A stretch of 64,000 nt of DNA, taken from positions 85,428 through 149,427 of the forward strand of contig NZ_BAAAKI010000025.1 of the NCBI RefSeq assembly GCF_039527675.1, read 5' to 3'. Of the stretch, positions 18,471 to 27,666 are shown piece by piece; position 1 is the first letter of the stretch, and each line of letters begins with the position of its first letter. The DNA is from Luteococcus sanguinis (lineage in GTDB: Bacteria > Actinomycetota > Actinomycetes > Propionibacteriales > Propionibacteriaceae). Below the pieces are notes generated by a model that saw nothing but the letters and a program-made list of their open reading frames with translations, was not told the DNA's origin and searched no databases. A program made the position numbers and the translations under genes.

Positions 18471-19292
18471 ATGACTGTTCCATTCCTCACCCTCAACGAC
18501 GGCGTGAAGATCCCCCAGCTCGGCTTCGGCGTCTGGCAGGTGGCCCCTGCCGAGGTGCAGCCCGTCGTCGCCAAGGCCCTCGAGGTGGGTTACAACCACA
18601 TCGACACCGCTGCCGCCTACAACAACGAGGAGGGCGTCGGACGCGCGATCGCCGAGTCGGGCATCGCCCGCGACGACCTGTTCGTCACCACCAAGCTGTG
18701 GAACGACTCCCACAAGAAGGACGACGCCCGCAAGGCGATCGAGACCAGCCTCGAGAAGCTCGGCCTCGACCACCTGGACCTCTACTTGATCCACTGGCCC
18801 GCCACGAAGAAGTATGGCGACGCCTACATCGAGGCCTGGGACGCCATGCAGGAGTTCAAGGCCGAGGGCCTGACCCGCTCCATCGGCGTCTCGAACTTCC
18901 ACGCTGCCCACCTGGACGCCCTGAACGGCGCCACGCCCAGCGTCGACCAAGTCGAGCTGCACCCGACCTTCAACCAGGCCGAGCTGCGCAAGGTGCTCGA
19001 CTCCCGCGACATCACCACCGAGGCGTGGAGCCCGCTGGGCCAGTCGAAGGACCTGGAGGACGAGAAGATCGCGCGCATCGCGTCCGAGCTGGGCGTCAGC
19101 CCGGCGCAGGTGATCATCCGCTGGCACCTGCAGCTGGGCAACGTCGTGATCCCCAAGTCGGTCACCCCGGAGCGCATCGCGTCCAACTTCGACGTCTTCG
19201 GCTTCGAACTGTCGTCCGAGCAGATGGACGCGGTGAACTCCGTCGACTCCGGCAACCGCCTGGGCGCCGCCCCGGAGGACGCCGACTTCTGA
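18471..19292 (+). CDS. Aldo/keto reductase
   Basis: A 273-aa NADPH-dependent (alpha/beta)8 barrel reductase. The catalytic tetrad is complete: Asp45 and Tyr50 in HIDTAAAYNNEEGVG, Lys75 in TKLWN and His108 in LIHWP; IPKS near residue 230 binds the NADP phosphate. It most resembles the 2,5-diketo-D-gluconate reductase/prostaglandin synthase subgroup. Substrate cannot be fixed from sequence. Start has a GGAGG ribosome site, and TAGGGT upstream at about 18435 may be its -10. Confidence 0.9.
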   Translation: MTVPFLTLNDGVKIPQLGFGVWQVAPAEVQPVVAKALEVGYNHIDTAAAYNNEEGVGRAIAESGIARDDLFVTTKLWNDSHKKDDARKAIETSLEKLGLDHLDLYLIHWPATKKYGDAYIEAWDAMQEFKAEGLTRSIGVSNFHAAHLDALNGATPSVDQVELHPTFNQAELRKVLDSRDITTEAWSPLGQSKDLEDEKIARIASELGVSPAQVIIRWHLQLGNVVIPKSVTPERIASNFDVFGFELSSEQMDAVNSVDSGNRLGAAPEDADF

Positions 19293-19319
19293 TCCGACAG
19301 GCCGACCCTGCGACGCGGT

Positions 19320-19325
19320 TACACT
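19320..19325 (+). promoter_or_regulatory. -10 element of leaderless ugd promoter
   Basis: TACACT followed by seven bases and the ATG of the UDP-glucose dehydrogenase gene. Confidence 0.5.
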
Positions 19326-19332
19326 CGCGAAC

Positions 19333-20496
19333 ATGAAGATCGCCGTCGCAGGGCTCGGCTACGTCGGGCTCGCCAATGCCGTCATCCTCGCCCAGCACCA
19401 TGACGTGACTGCCGTCGACCTCGACGCTCGTCGCGTGCGGCTGGTCAACGAGGGCAAGGCACCCATCGCCGATGACCTGCTCGAGCAGTACCTGGCCGAA
19501 CGTGAACTCTCCCTCACCGCGACCACCTCCCAGAACGCCTACGCAGGCTCCGACTACGTGATCATCGCCACGCCCACGAACTACGACGACGTGAAGAACT
19601 TCTTCGACACCTCGTCGGTCGACCAGGTCATCGACACCGTCGCCCGCACCGCGCCCGAGGCGACCGTGGTCATCAAGTCCACCATCCCGGTGGGTTACAC
19701 CGCATCGATGCGGAACAAGTACCCCGACCTGGAGATCTTGTTCAGCCCAGAGTTCCTGCGCGAGGGCCGCGCCCTCTACGACAACCTGCACCCCTCTCGC
19801 ATCGTCGTGGGCGGCAGTGGACCCAAGGCTGAGGCCTTCGCCGAGCTGCTCCGCGCGGGCTCCCTGGACGAGGGCACCCCGGTGCTGCTGACCGGCCCGA
19901 CTGAGGCCGAGGCGATCAAGCTGTTCGCCAACACCTACCTCGCGATGCGCGTGGCGTACTTCAACGAGCTCGACAGCTACGCCCTGCGCAATGGGCTGGA
20001 CACCCGACAGATCGTGGACGGCGTGGGCCTTGACCCGCGCATCGGGTCCCACTACAACAACCCCTCCTTCGGTTACGGCGGCTACTGCCTGCCGAAGGAC
20101 ACCAAGCAGTTGCTGGCCAACTACGACCAGGTGCCGCAGACCCTGATCAAGGCGATCGTCGACTCCAACGCCACGCGCAAGGACTTCATCGCCTTCGACA
20201 TCCTCGCCAAGGCCCCGCGAGTGGTGGGGATCTACCGACTGACCATGAAGACGGGCAGCGACAACTTCCGGTCGTCCTCCGTGCAGGGCATCATGAAGCG
20301 GATCAAGGCCAAGGGCATCCCGGTGCTGGTCTACGAGCCCACCCTGGACGAGCCGGAGTTCTACCACTCGGAGGTCGTCAAGAGCCTGGACGACTTCAAG
20401 CAGCGCTGCGACGTGATCATCGCCAACCGGCAGGCTCCTGAGCTCGCCGACGTCCCCGACAAGGTCTACACCCGGGACCTGTTCGGTTCGGACTGA
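19333..20496 (+). CDS. ugd: UDP-glucose 6-dehydrogenase
   Basis: A 387-aa NAD-dependent enzyme oxidising UDP-glucose to UDP-glucuronate. The N-terminal GLGYVGLAN binds NAD, IKSTIPVGYT and FSPEFLREGRAL are family signatures, and the catalytic Cys252 is in GYGGYCLPKDT. The C-terminal domain keeps the UDP contact region (KTGSDNFRSSS). The length matches the compact bacterial Ugd type. It lies upstream of the glycan-initiating transferase and would supply an acidic sugar for the polysaccharide. Confidence 0.93.
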   Translation: MKIAVAGLGYVGLANAVILAQHHDVTAVDLDARRVRLVNEGKAPIADDLLEQYLAERELSLTATTSQNAYAGSDYVIIATPTNYDDVKNFFDTSSVDQVIDTVARTAPEATVVIKSTIPVGYTASMRNKYPDLEILFSPEFLREGRALYDNLHPSRIVVGGSGPKAEAFAELLRAGSLDEGTPVLLTGPTEAEAIKLFANTYLAMRVAYFNELDSYALRNGLDTRQIVDGVGLDPRIGSHYNNPSFGYGGYCLPKDTKQLLANYDQVPQTLIKAIVDSNATRKDFIAFDILAKAPRVVGIYRLTMKTGSDNFRSSSVQGIMKRIKAKGIPVLVYEPTLDEPEFYHSEVVKSLDDFKQRCDVIIANRQAPELADVPDKVYTRDLFGSD

Positions 20497-20851
20497 CAGG
20501 TTGAAACCTGAAGAATGTCTTGTCACGGTCTCGCAACCAAACATCACAAACCAGGTGGCCCGCACGGTCAGAACCGCTGGACAGACGCGGTTTCGGGCCT
20601 CTTCGACGGTCGTCCAGGCCCCTCGATCTGGCGGCCTGCTGAGAACGAGGGAGGGAGCCATGGCCCCCACTCTCGCTACAGTGAAACCCAGTTGGTTGTC
20701 GGGGGGCAATCCGAGTTCGGGCATGGGATCCTCCCTGCGACCGATGCGTTCGAGCGAGTCTCGAGCATGCAGGCAGACGTCACTCGGGGGAATTGACGCT
20801 GGGCCGAACCGTGGCCTGGCTGATTGACCACCCACCAACAGGGGTGGAGAC
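20497..20851. other. Intergenic region, likely long leader/promoter of the sugar transferase
   Basis: About 355 bp without a convincing gene. Two short overlapping open frames here show no ribosome site or family signature. A small inverted repeat (CAGGT/ACCTG) sits directly after the ugd stop. TTGACG at about 20796 could be a -35 element for the downstream gene. Base composition is closer to non-coding DNA than to the flanking genes. Confidence 0.5.
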
Positions 20852-22309
20852 ATGCTCTTGAAACAACAGATCAGCCCGAGCAGGCTGATGATCCCGCGCC
20901 GGATTTCACACCGGTCGCGCACGATTGCGCCGTGGTTGTTGATCGCCGCCGACGCGTTGACCGTCACGCTGGCGACCCTGGTCGCGCTCACCTTCCGCAG
21001 CCTGGTGCCCGGATTCCAGTCCGATGGCGCCCTGCGCATGAGCGCCACCTACCTGTGGCCGCTCGGTGTCATCATCTGGCTGGTCTCGCTGGCAGCCGCG
21101 GGCGCCTACAGCGACAAGAATCTGGGCGCCGGCACCGACGAGTACTCGCGCGTGCTCAACGGCTCGCTGCTGGCCGCCGCCTTCGTCGGCATCTGCTGCT
21201 ACCTGACCAAGTTCGACCTGGCCCGGGGCTTCTACGTCCTGCTCTTCGCGATCGGCACCCCCCTGCTGGTGCTGACCCGCTCGTTGCTGCGCCGTGCGAT
21301 CCACATCCTGCGCCGGCACATGTGGCTCACCCGCCGCGTCGTGCTCGTCGGCAACCCGCAGCACGTCAAGGAACTGCAGTCGGTCACCCAGCGTGAGAAC
21401 TGGCTCGGCTACTACCTCGTCGGCGCGCTCGTGCCCGCCGGTTCGGACACCTCCGACCTCAGCCTCCCGGTGCTCGGCACCCCGGAGGACACCATCAACA
21501 TCGTCGAGTCCCGCGATGTCGACGCGGTGATCTTCGGCGAGGGCGCCTTCCCGTCCTCGCGTGGCTTCCGCCGGATGGCGTGGGCGCTGGAGTCCCACGG
21601 CGCGCAGATGATCGTCGCGCCCGCCCTGACCGACATCGCCGCCCAGCGCATCCAGGTGCGCCCCGTGGCCGGCATGCCGCTGGTGACCGTCGAGCCGCCC
21701 AGCACCCAGAAGGCTGGACGCTGGATGAAGCGCGCCTTCGACGTCGTCGGCGCTGCGCTGGTGCTGTTGCTGACCAGCCCGATCCTGCTGGCCACCGCGA
21801 TCGCGATCAAGCTCGACGACGGCGGCCCCATCCTGTTCAGCCAGACCCGCGTCGGCCGCTACGGCGAGCACTTCCAGATGCTCAAGTTCCGCTCCATGGT
21901 GACCAACGCCGAGGAGATCTTGAAGACCCTGCAGAACCAGGGCCCGAACTCCGTCATGTTCAAGATGGAGAAGGACCCCCGCATCACCAAGATCGGCAAC
22001 TTCATCCGTCGCTTCTCGATCGACGAACTGCCCCAGCTGTGGAATGTGCTGCGAGGTGACATGTCGCTGATCGGTCCGCGTCCGGCGCTGCCCCGCGAGG
22101 TCGCCCAGTACGCCCCGCACGTCAACCGGCGCCTCGAGGTCCGTCCGGGCCTGACCGGCCTGTGGCAGGTCTCCGGCCGTTCCAACCTGAGCTGGGACGA
22201 CACGGTTCGCCTGGACCTGTACTACGTCGACAACTGGTCGATGCCCCAGGACCTGTCAATCATGGCCCAGACCGTGAAGGCCGTGCTGTTCAGCAACGGC
22301 GCCTACTGA
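20852..22309 (+). CDS. Polyprenyl-phosphate sugar-1-phosphate transferase (glycan-initiating)
   Basis: A 485-aa protein of the WbaP/CpsE type. The first 150 residues hold 4-5 transmembrane helices, residues 160-270 form a CoA-binding-like Rossmann domain (RRVVLVGNPQHV), and residues 290-485 are the bacterial sugar transferase domain with KRAFDVVGA, the KFRSM motif, DELPQLWNVLRGDMSLIGPRP and RPGLTGLWQVSGRS. It moves a hexose-1-phosphate onto undecaprenyl phosphate at the inner membrane face, the committed step for exopolysaccharide assembly. The stop codon is embedded in a 14-bp tandem repeat. Confidence 0.92.
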   Translation: MLLKQQISPSRLMIPRRISHRSRTIAPWLLIAADALTVTLATLVALTFRSLVPGFQSDGALRMSATYLWPLGVIIWLVSLAAAGAYSDKNLGAGTDEYSRVLNGSLLAAAFVGICCYLTKFDLARGFYVLLFAIGTPLLVLTRSLLRRAIHILRRHMWLTRRVVLVGNPQHVKELQSVTQRENWLGYYLVGALVPAGSDTSDLSLPVLGTPEDTINIVESRDVDAVIFGEGAFPSSRGFRRMAWALESHGAQMIVAPALTDIAAQRIQVRPVAGMPLVTVEPPSTQKAGRWMKRAFDVVGAALVLLLTSPILLATAIAIKLDDGGPILFSQTRVGRYGEHFQMLKFRSMVTNAEEILKTLQNQGPNSVMFKMEKDPRITKIGNFIRRFSIDELPQLWNVLRGDMSLIGPRPALPREVAQYAPHVNRRLEVRPGLTGLWQVSGRSNLSWDDTVRLDLYYVDNWSMPQDLSIMAQTVKAVLFSNGAY

Positions 22310-22349
22310 GGCACCAGCAACGAGGCACCAGCAACGAGGCACCAGCAAC
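22308..22349 (+). repeat. Three tandem copies of a 14-bp unit overlapping a stop codon
   Basis: GAGGCACCAGCAAC is repeated three times without change (22308-22321, 22322-22335, 22336-22349). The first copy begins inside the TGA stop of the sugar transferase and the last abuts the terminator stem. Perfect identity implies recent expansion. Confidence 0.95.
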
Positions 22350-22417
22350 GCAAACCGCGCCGCCACCCTGTNNNNNNNNNNNNNNNNNNNNNNNNNNNNN
22401 NNNGCGGCGCGGTTTGC
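22350..22417. terminator. Bidirectional terminator with an unresolved loop
   Basis: A perfect 14-bp inverted repeat (GCAAACCGCGCCGC at 22350-22363 and complement at 22404-22417) lies between convergent genes. The interior contains the assembly gap, as is common where a strong GC hairpin stops sequencing. Confidence 0.75.
22372..22403. other. Assembly gap (32 N)
   Basis: A run of N bases inside the hairpin loop. True length and content are unknown. Confidence 0.98.
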
Positions 22418-22429
22418 GTTCGTGATGGG

Positions 22430-24103
22430 TCAGTTCTCGCGGTGCGCCAGGTAGTAGTCGATCAGGCCCTGGGTGGACGAGTCCTGCTTCGCCTTGGCGT
22501 CCTGGTCGCCTTGGACCGCCGGGGCGATCTGCAGCGCGAGCTGCTTGCCGAGCTCGACGCCCCACTGGTCGAAGGAGTCGATGCCCCACACGATGCCCTC
22601 GACGAAGGTGATGTGCTCGTACAGGGCGATCAGCTCACCGACCACGGCCGGGGTCAGCCACGACGCCATGATCGAGGTCGTCGGCCTGTTGCCCGGGAAG
22701 GTGCGGGCCGGGACGATCGCCTCGGCCGTCCCCTCGGCACGTACCTCGTCGGCCGTCTTGCCGAAGGCCAGGGCCGCGGTCTGGGCGAAGAAGTTGCTGA
22801 GGAAGAGCTCGTGGACGTCCGTCTCCCCGTCCTTGACCGGGTGGGCCGGGTTGGCGACGGCGATGAAGTCGGCCGGGATCAGCTTCGTGCCCTGGTGGAT
22901 CAGCTGGTAGAAGGCGTGCTGGCCGTTGGTGCCGGGCTCGCCCCAGAAGATCTCGCCGGTGCCGGTGGTGACCTCCGAGCCGTCCCAGCGGACGCGCTTG
23001 CCATTGGACTCCATCGTCAGTTGCTGCAGGTACGCCGCGAAGCGGTGCAGGTACTGCGCGTAGGGCAGCACCGCGTGGCTCTCGGCCCCGAAGAAGTTGG
23101 TGTACCAGACATTCAGCAGGCCCATCAGCAACGGGACATTCCTGCCCGGCTCGGTCTCGCGGAAGTGGACGTCCATCGCGTGCATGCCGGCCAGGAAGTT
23201 CTCCCAGTTCTCCTTGCCGAGCGCGACGATCACCGACGTGCCCACGGCCGAGCCGACCGAGTAGCGTCCGCCGACCCAGTTCCAGAAGCCGAAGGCGTTC
23301 TCCGGGTCGATGCCGAAGGCGGCGACCTTGTCCAGCGCGGTGGAGACCGCGACGAAGTGCTTGGCGACGGCGTCGGTGGCCTGCTCGTCCGAGCCGTCGA
23401 TCGCACCCGACTCGGCCAGCTTGCCGAGCAGCCACTCGCGCGCCATCCGGGCGTTGGTGAGGGTTTCGAGCGTGGTGAAGGTCTTAGACGCCACGATGAA
23501 CAGCGTCTGCTCGGGGTCGAGGTCGGCGACCTTCTCGGCGCAGTCGTTGGGGTCGATGTTGGAGATGAAGCGCGCGTCCGGGCCGGTCTTGTAGGGCTTG
23601 AGCGCCTCGTAGACCATGACCGGGCCCAGGTCGGAGCCACCGATGCCGATGTTCACGACCGTGGTGATCGGCTTGCCGGTGACGCCCTTCCACTCGCCGC
23701 TGCGGATCTTCTCGGCCCAGACGTAGATCTTGTCGAGCACCTCGTGGACGTCGGCGACGACGTCTTGGCCGTCGACGACCAGTTCGGCGTCGCGCGGCAG
23801 GCGCAGGGCGGTGTGCAGCACCGCGCGGTCCTCGGTGACGTTGATGTGCTGGCCGGTGAACATGGCCTCGCGCATCTCGGGGAGCTTGACCTGTTCGGCC
23901 AGCTCGAGCAGGGCCGCGAGCACCTCGTCGTCCAGGAAGTTCTTGGACAGGTCGACGTGCAGGTCTGCTGCATCGAAGGAGTAGCGGGACGCGCGCTCGG
24001 GGTCGGCGGCGAAGGCGCCGCGCAGGTCGGGAGTGAAGGCGTCGTGGAGCTTGGTCAGTTCCGCCCAGGCGGACGTTGAGGTGGCATCAACCGGTGTCTG
24101 CAT
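22430..24103 (-). CDS. pgi: Glucose-6-phosphate isomerase
   Basis: A 557-aa SIS-fold enzyme interconverting glucose-6-phosphate and fructose-6-phosphate in glycolysis/gluconeogenesis. GIGGSDLGPVM (near residue 152) and ASKTFTTLET (near 205) bind the substrate phosphate; the C-terminal FDQWGVELGK segment is the second Pgi signature and carries the catalytic Lys. Full family length. A TAGGGT -10 directly before the ATG indicates a leaderless mRNA. Confidence 0.97.
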   Translation of the reverse strand: MQTPVDATSTSAWAELTKLHDAFTPDLRGAFAADPERASRYSFDAADLHVDLSKNFLDDEVLAALLELAEQVKLPEMREAMFTGQHINVTEDRAVLHTALRLPRDAELVVDGQDVVADVHEVLDKIYVWAEKIRSGEWKGVTGKPITTVVNIGIGGSDLGPVMVYEALKPYKTGPDARFISNIDPNDCAEKVADLDPEQTLFIVASKTFTTLETLTNARMAREWLLGKLAESGAIDGSDEQATDAVAKHFVAVSTALDKVAAFGIDPENAFGFWNWVGGRYSVGSAVGTSVIVALGKENWENFLAGMHAMDVHFRETEPGRNVPLLMGLLNVWYTNFFGAESHAVLPYAQYLHRFAAYLQQLTMESNGKRVRWDGSEVTTGTGEIFWGEPGTNGQHAFYQLIHQGTKLIPADFIAVANPAHPVKDGETDVHELFLSNFFAQTAALAFGKTADEVRAEGTAEAIVPARTFPGNRPTTSIMASWLTPAVVGELIALYEHITFVEGIVWGIDSFDQWGVELGKQLALQIAPAVQGDQDAKAKQDSSTQGLIDYYLAHREN

Positions 24104-24109
24104 GGCTCC

Positions 24110-24115
24110 ACCCTA
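24110..24115 (-). promoter_or_regulatory. -10 element of leaderless pgi promoter
   Basis: TAGGGT on the minus strand followed by GGAGCC and the ATG at 24103. GGAG could alternatively serve as a very close ribosome site. Confidence 0.5.
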
Positions 24116-24206
24116 TTCACCGCCGGTGCGCCGCGGACAGGGGTGTGCCCATCAGGGCACCGACATGACGGCATCATTGGCAGAACCGGATGGTAGACAG
24201 GACGAC

Positions 24207-25367
24207 ATGTCCGAACCCCGTTACCTGCCCTGGCTGCGCAAGCTCGTCGCGGTCGACACCACCTCCCGCAACCCCAACGGGAAGCTGATCGCGATGATCG
24301 CGGACGAACTGCGCACCCATGGGCTGGAGCCGGTCGTCTTCGACAACCCAGATGGCACCAAGCAGGGGCTGGTGGCCACCATCCCTGCTGCGGACGGCAC
24401 CACCACCGGCGGCGTGGTGCTGTCGGGGCACACGGACGTCGTCCCCGTCGACGGCCAGCAGTGGACCAGCGACCCATGGACCGTCACCGAACGCGACGGC
24501 AAGCTCCATGGCCGCGGCGTGGCAGACATGAAGGGCTACCTCGCCACCATCCTGGCGCTGCTCCCCGAACTCACCGCCGCGCAGCTTTCCCAGCCCATCC
24601 ACCTGGCCTTCAGCTACGACGAGGAGGTCGGCTGCCGGGGCGGGGACGCCATCGTCGCGAAGCTGCACGAACTGGGACGTGAACCGCGCGCCGCGCTGGT
24701 CGGCGAGCCCACCTCCATGCGGGTGATCCGCGCGCACAAGTCGGTGAACCTGTACACGGTCACCTTCACCGGGGTCGGCGCGCATTCGTCCCTGACGGCC
24801 AACGGCGTCAATGCCGTCGAGTACGCCGCTCAGCTGGCCTGCTGGTGGCGCGACCTGACCGACGCATGGAAGGCCGAGGGACCCTTCGACGAGGCCTACC
24901 CCCTGAAGTGGTCCACCGGTGGCGTCAACCAGTTCACCGGCGGGACGGCGGTCAACATCGTCCCCGCGAAGGCAGAGCTGGTGCTGGAGTTCCGCTCCAT
25001 CGCCGAGGTGGACGACGACGACGTGCTCGCGCGCACCCGCGCCGAGGTCGACCGGCTGCGGGCGCTGATGCAGGCCGAGAACCCGGCCGCCGACGTGCAG
25101 CTGGTGGTGGACGCGGCCGTACCCAGCCTCGACGTACCCGCCGACGCATGGGCCGCGCAACTCGCCGAAGCGACCGGCGGCACCCGCTGCGACGACAAGG
25201 TGACCTACGGCACCGAGGCCGGCCAGTTCGCGCGTGGCGGCATCCCGGCCGTGGTGTGCGGCCCCGGCGACATCGCCCAGGCCCACACGCCCGATGAGTG
25301 GATCGAACCGAGCCAGCTCGACGCCTGCGCACACCACCTGCTCGCCCTGGTGGCCGAACTCAGCTGA
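24207..25367 (+). CDS. M20 family metallopeptidase, acetylornithine deacetylase (ArgE)-like
   Basis: A 386-aa zinc hydrolase. Metal ligands are in SGHTDVVPV (near residue 75), GRGVADMKG (near 107) and YDEEVGCRGGD (near 140), with YGTEAG near 335 for the third site. The overall pattern matches ArgE, which removes the acetyl group from N-acetylornithine, although other acyl-amino acids are possible. The start at 24207 follows AGGACG; an ATG 42 bp upstream is less likely. Divergent from pgi. Confidence 0.88.
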   Translation: MSEPRYLPWLRKLVAVDTTSRNPNGKLIAMIADELRTHGLEPVVFDNPDGTKQGLVATIPAADGTTTGGVVLSGHTDVVPVDGQQWTSDPWTVTERDGKLHGRGVADMKGYLATILALLPELTAAQLSQPIHLAFSYDEEVGCRGGDAIVAKLHELGREPRAALVGEPTSMRVIRAHKSVNLYTVTFTGVGAHSSLTANGVNAVEYAAQLACWWRDLTDAWKAEGPFDEAYPLKWSTGGVNQFTGGTAVNIVPAKAELVLEFRSIAEVDDDDVLARTRAEVDRLRALMQAENPAADVQLVVDAAVPSLDVPADAWAAQLAEATGGTRCDDKVTYGTEAGQFARGGIPAVVCGPGDIAQAHTPDEWIEPSQLDACAHHLLALVAELS

Positions 25368-25384
25368 GCTGCGTCAGCCCACTT

Positions 25385-25459
25385 CCGCCAAAAAAGGCAC
25401 CAGGGACGGATTCGGTCCCGTGGGGAGACCGGATCCGGCACGGATGCCGATATTGGCGG
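25385..25459. terminator. Nested inverted repeats between convergent genes
   Basis: An outer pair CCGCCAA/TTGGCGG (25385-25391, 25453-25459) encloses an inner GGGAC/GTCCC stem (25403-25407, 25415-25419) and a short A-run. The position between convergent stops suggests a terminator, but the fold is imperfect. Confidence 0.4.
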
Positions 25460-25477
25460 CGCAGCACCCCGGCGGGA

Positions 25478-26710
25478 TCAGCCGACGGTGAGGTGCACGT
25501 GGTCGTAGTGGTTCGCGGTGGTGCTGCCGCGATCCGACATGGAGCGCCAGCCCTCGGACGCACGCTGGGTGGTCCAGATCTGCTGGCTGTAGATGACTTC
25601 GGTGATGCCATAGGCGGACGCATTCGCGCGCGCCCAGTTGGCGATCGCCCAGCCGGACGAGCCGGAGATCATCACGTCGAGCGCGCGGCCCTGGCCGTGC
25701 TCACCAGAGTCGCCCGCACGGTAGCCGCCGTAGCTGGTGACATAGGGGAAGTTCGCGCACACGGCTTGGTAGACGCTGCGCGTCGAGGAGGTCAGGTGGT
25801 TCACGATCGAGGTGCTGACGGTGCAGCTGCCCGAGGTGCTCGCGGCCTTCGTGGAGGTGCTCGACGTGCTGGAGCTGCTGCTCGAGCTGGACGAGCCTGA
25901 CGAGGATGACGAGGACGACGAGGCGTCGGCGTCGGCGTCGTCGGCGGTCGCGACCACCGGCTTGGCGCGCGCGAGGTAGTCGCGGCTCACCCAGGCGGAC
26001 GTGCCGTCGAGGCTGACCTGGCGGAATCCGTTCATGAAGTTGTCGGTGACCGAGATGCTCTCGCCCACCTGCAAGGTGTCCAGCTTGCGCGCGCTGGAGC
26101 TGGGCAGCGCTCGCACGTTCACCACGGAGGTGGCGTAGCGGGTTCCGGTGATGGTGCCGAGCGCGGGCACGGTCGCGGTGGCGCTCGCGGTCGCTGCCGG
26201 GGTGGCCTTCTTCGTCGCGGACGCACTGGCGGTGGCCGAGGCCTTCGCGGTGGTGTTCGGCGCCGAGGGCTTGGCCGACGCCTTGGGGGTGGCGGTCTTC
26301 GTCGCCTTCGAAGTGGCCGAGGCTGAGGCGCTGGCGCTGGCGGTGGCCGAGGCCACGGCCGGCCGCACGAGGGAGCGCGAGACGCTGTCACGCGTCCGCA
26401 CGTCAAGGGTGTCGCTGGTGCTGGTGGGCGCTGAGGGGCTGTGCGCCAGATCGCCCGCCGCACGCGAGGGGACGAACACACCGGCGCCCAGCACGATCGC
26501 CAGGGCTGCCGTGGCGGCGATCGGGGCGATGGTGGTGCGCACCAGATCGCGGGGAGCCTCCGTGGCGAAGCTGCCCTCGTCGCCAGCGAAGGCCGCCGGG
26601 ATCTCGACCGCCTCGAACGCGTCGCCGGGGACGGCAACGCCACGGCGAGGGTTGGTGGACACCTCGGGCGTCAGGTCGGCATCGGACAGGGAGCGACGGG
26701 GCGTCGACAA
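25478..26710 (-). CDS. Secreted SH3-domain cell-wall protein with VldE-like C-terminal domain
   Basis: A 410-aa protein. A cytoplasmic N terminus precedes one membrane anchor (about residues 63-82), then a long Ala/Ser/Thr/Lys linker, an SH3b domain (about 185-245, 'VVNVRALPSSSARKLDTLQVGESISVTD'), a Ser-rich spacer, and a C-terminal domain with GGYRAGDSGEHGQGRALDVM and HYDHVHLTV. The latter pattern is that of the D-Ala-D-Ala peptidase-like domain of VldE-like actinobacterial proteins, with HxxGRALD and HxH as metal ligands. It should bind and cut or remodel peptidoglycan outside the membrane. The start is TTG preceded by a purine-rich GAGGGGA. Confidence 0.75.
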   Translation of the reverse strand: MSTPRRSLSDADLTPEVSTNPRRGVAVPGDAFEAVEIPAAFAGDEGSFATEAPRDLVRTTIAPIAATAALAIVLGAGVFVPSRAAGDLAHSPSAPTSTSDTLDVRTRDSVSRSLVRPAVASATASASASASATSKATKTATPKASAKPSAPNTTAKASATASASATKKATPAATASATATVPALGTITGTRYATSVVNVRALPSSSARKLDTLQVGESISVTDNFMNGFRQVSLDGTSAWVSRDYLARAKPVVATADDADADASSSSSSSSGSSSSSSSSSTSSTSTKAASTSGSCTVSTSIVNHLTSSTRSVYQAVCANFPYVTSYGGYRAGDSGEHGQGRALDVMISGSSGWAIANWARANASAYGITEVIYSQQIWTTQRASEGWRSMSDRGSTTANHYDHVHLTVG

Positions 26711-26840
26711 GAGAGGGTCCCCTCGGGATCGTGGTCAGGAAAGTTCGGCGTACCGCGAACGGCACCACCAAGGATACTGAGACAACTATAAGGATTTCCT
26801 GAGTGTCACCAAACCCGCTGGTCACAGCAGGCCCACGGCC

Positions 26841-26862
26841 GCGCCACCCTCTCGAGTGGCGC
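26841..26862. terminator. Hairpin after the TetR gene
   Basis: GCGCCAC (26841-26847) and GTGGCGC (26856-26862) form a 7-bp stem 19 bp beyond the stop of the leftward TetR gene. Confidence 0.5.
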
Positions 26863-26880
26863 GTCGTTGCCGAGCTGAAG

Positions 26881-27471
26881 TCAGGCCGCGATGCTCCCGA
26901 CCATCGTCGAGCAAGACCCGGCGACTCCACGCACCAGCCCCTCATCATGGGTGGCGAGGTAGGTGCCGGTCATACCGTCGCAGGTGACGAGCAGGTATTG
27001 CGCGAAGTCATCCACCGGCCGCGGCAGCCGAATGCCGGACGCCCTCTCGTGGGCCTCCAGCGACGCGGTCAGCTGCTCCAGACGACGCTGGCGCCATTCG
27101 GCGGGCACCTCCTGCAGGCCCTCGGTACGCAGCGCGTAGTCGCACAGCTCGCAGAGGGTGCGATGCACCTCGGTGCGTGCCACCAGGTCGTCCAGGTGGT
27201 GGCCGAGGATGCTGGCCACCAGGCCCTCCACGGAATCGCCCTCGGGCCGCCAGGCCACGTCGTCGGCCAGTTCGCCGGTGACCAGGGCGGAGAGGGCCTC
27301 GCCCATCAGATTCTGGTGGCTCTCGAAGGCGTAGTGGAAGCTCGCCAGCGGCATCCCGGCCTCGGCCGCGATCGCCCGTGTCGTCGCGGCGGGAACGCCG
27401 CTCTCCCCGATCACCCGCAGCGCGGCCTCGATCAACTTGTGGCGGCGCTCCGCCAGACTCATCCGAGTCAT
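26881..27471 (-). CDS. TetR-family transcriptional regulator
   Basis: A 196-aa repressor-type protein. The helix-turn-helix is at residues 25-50 (GVPAATTRAIAAEAGMPLASFHYAF), with the usual TetR spacing, and the rest forms the ligand-binding helices (TetR_C family). The start is set at ATG 27471 because GGAGG lies seven bases upstream; the open frame extends further but has no signal. Its target is unknown; the divergent secreted protein is one candidate. Confidence 0.85.
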   Translation of the reverse strand: MTRMSLAERRHKLIEAALRVIGESGVPAATTRAIAAEAGMPLASFHYAFESHQNLMGEALSALVTGELADDVAWRPEGDSVEGLVASILGHHLDDLVARTEVHRTLCELCDYALRTEGLQEVPAEWRQRRLEQLTASLEAHERASGIRLPRPVDDFAQYLLVTCDGMTGTYLATHDEGLVRGVAGSCSTMVGSIAA

Positions 27472-27666
27472 CCCCGAACCTCCAACTACCAAGAACACGG
27501 CCCGCGCCCGTTGACAGAGGCGCGGGTGCCTTCTCCCCCCGAGGGAGTCGAGCACAACAGACAATGGTCCATTTCAACCATCGCTTCCCAGTGTGGCACG
27601 GCGAGCCCCCCAATTCGCCACCGCTTGCATGCCTAGATTTGGTCGCGCCGGCACGACGGGAGGACC

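Noticed and set aside
20515..20796. 93-codon frame in the ugd to sugar-transferase gap
   Set aside because: No ribosome site, unusual composition, and another frame overlaps it; treated as leader region.
24165..24207. Upstream ATG as start of the M20 peptidase
   Set aside because: Adds 14 non-conserved residues and lacks a ribosome site; 24207 has AGGACG and begins at the conserved domain.
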